Source: Syntrophaceae bacterium CG2_30_49_12 (GTDB lineage Bacteria > Desulfobacterota > Syntrophia > Syntrophales > CG2-30-49-12). From it: a stretch of DNA of 5,267 nucleotides. Below are positions 5,068 to 5,267 of this stretch, piece after piece (position 1 is the first letter of the stretch; every line of letters begins with the position of its first letter). The notes below the pieces were generated by a model. That model had not been told where the DNA came from. It ran no database searches and saw nothing but the letters and a program-made list of their open reading frames with translations. Location of the stretch: NCBI GenBank assembly GCA_001873675.1, contig MNZP01000020.1:1-5267 (forward strand), read 5' to 3'. The position numbers and the translations under genes are program-made.

Positions 5068-5267
5068 GTAATTGCGTAACTGCTCAGGTAGCCACAAAGG
5101 CACCAAGACACAAAGGATACATATAAGTTTATCAACCTTATCTGACAATAAACAAGACATTCCAACAACACAGCAGATACTGTGCCCCCATAAAAAAGGG
5201 TATTAAAAGAATAATTCTCTAATCTTAGTGCCTTGGTGCCTTAGTGGCTGAATAGTTACGTAATTGC
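5068..5267. repeat. MITE-like element with 44-bp imperfect terminal inverted repeats
   Basis: The left arm 5068-5115 and the reverse complement of the right arm 5224-5267 match at 37 of 44 positions, with a four-base insertion (GTAG, 5088-5091) in the left arm. The outer part is GYAATTRCGTAACT. The inner part is built from octamers of the form CACNAAGR, three in a row on each side (CACAAAGG, CACCAAGA, CACAAAG-). The 108-base core has no open frame worth calling. The CACNAAGR type of repeat is, from memory, widespread in environmental bacterial genomes. The element starts one base from the tRNA 5' end and its right arm ends at the window edge, so it could extend further. Confidence 0.75.
5120..5148 (-). 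promoter_or_regulatory. Promoter-like pair for tRNA-Leu inside the repeat element
   Basis: On the minus strand TTGTCA (5148-5143, five of six) and TATATG (5125-5120, four of six) are 17 bases apart. Predicted start near 5112, about 45 bases before the tRNA. It is the best candidate for the tRNA in the window and lies in the interior of the element at 5068-5267. Confidence 0.45.

Noticed and set aside
4926..5171. Open frames of 71-81 codons across the tRNA
   Set aside because: They read through a clear tRNA-Leu and the inverted-repeat element; such frames are a common annotation error.

Overview
The window looks like a piece of chromosome from a strict anaerobe, most likely a deltaproteobacterium (Desulfobacterota, Syntrophus- or Desulfobacterium-like). 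The reasons are a tungsten-type aldehyde:ferredoxin oxidoreductase with its own polyferredoxin, a PPi-type phosphofructokinase, and dispersed repeats of the kind I recall from such genomes. The taxon is an inference, since no rRNA or marker gene is present.

Layout from left to right. (1) Positions 1-181 hold the first codons, on the minus strand, of a metallophosphoesterase. Its reading frame runs into a short tandem repeat and a GGGGACAGATTTATTT motif, so the gene is probably broken there. A good sigma70-like promoter lies upstream at 222-250. (2) Positions 182-563 are sparse, with only a doubtful 49-codon ORF. (3) Positions 564-2736, minus strand, form a two-gene operon: a 16-cysteine polyferredoxin followed by the large subunit of an aldehyde:ferredoxin oxidoreductase (AOR). 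The two overlap by 14 bases and the second has a perfect Shine-Dalgarno. Both reading frames are broken, the ferredoxin at a run of nine G and the AOR in an AT-rich step just before its fourth iron-sulfur cysteine. (4) Positions 2737-3049 are a divergent intergenic region. It contains an inverted repeat whose arms each carry an outward-facing TTGACT box, and an inner hairpin. (5) Positions 3050-4035, plus strand, hold a PPi-type phosphofructokinase that is frameshifted inside its catalytic motif and cut off at its 3' end. (6) Positions 4013-4858, minus strand, hold an intact ZnuA/TroA-type metal-binding protein with a signal peptide, tail to tail with the phosphofructokinase remnant and without permease or ATPase genes. 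(7) Positions 4978-5066, minus strand, are an intact tRNA-Leu(UAA) with encoded CCA. (8) Positions 5068-5267 are a roughly 200 bp element with 44 bp imperfect terminal inverted repeats that abuts the tRNA and seems to carry its promoter.

How the genes work together: the ferredoxin and AOR would form one enzyme system oxidising aldehydes to acids (or running in reverse) with low-potential electrons, much like the AorA and AorB subunits of AorABC-type enzymes. The FAD subunit AorC is not in the window. The phosphofructokinase and ZnuA look unrelated to it and to each other.

The striking overall feature is that three of the four protein genes that should be complete here are frameshifted, one of these is also truncated, and the metallophosphoesterase at the edge looks broken. 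Repeats sit at or near several of the boundaries. Either this is a decaying, rearranged stretch or the assembly has indel errors; the sequence alone cannot separate the two. I see no convincing new defence or other undescribed system. The most original signals are the two inverted-repeat elements and the G9 tract.
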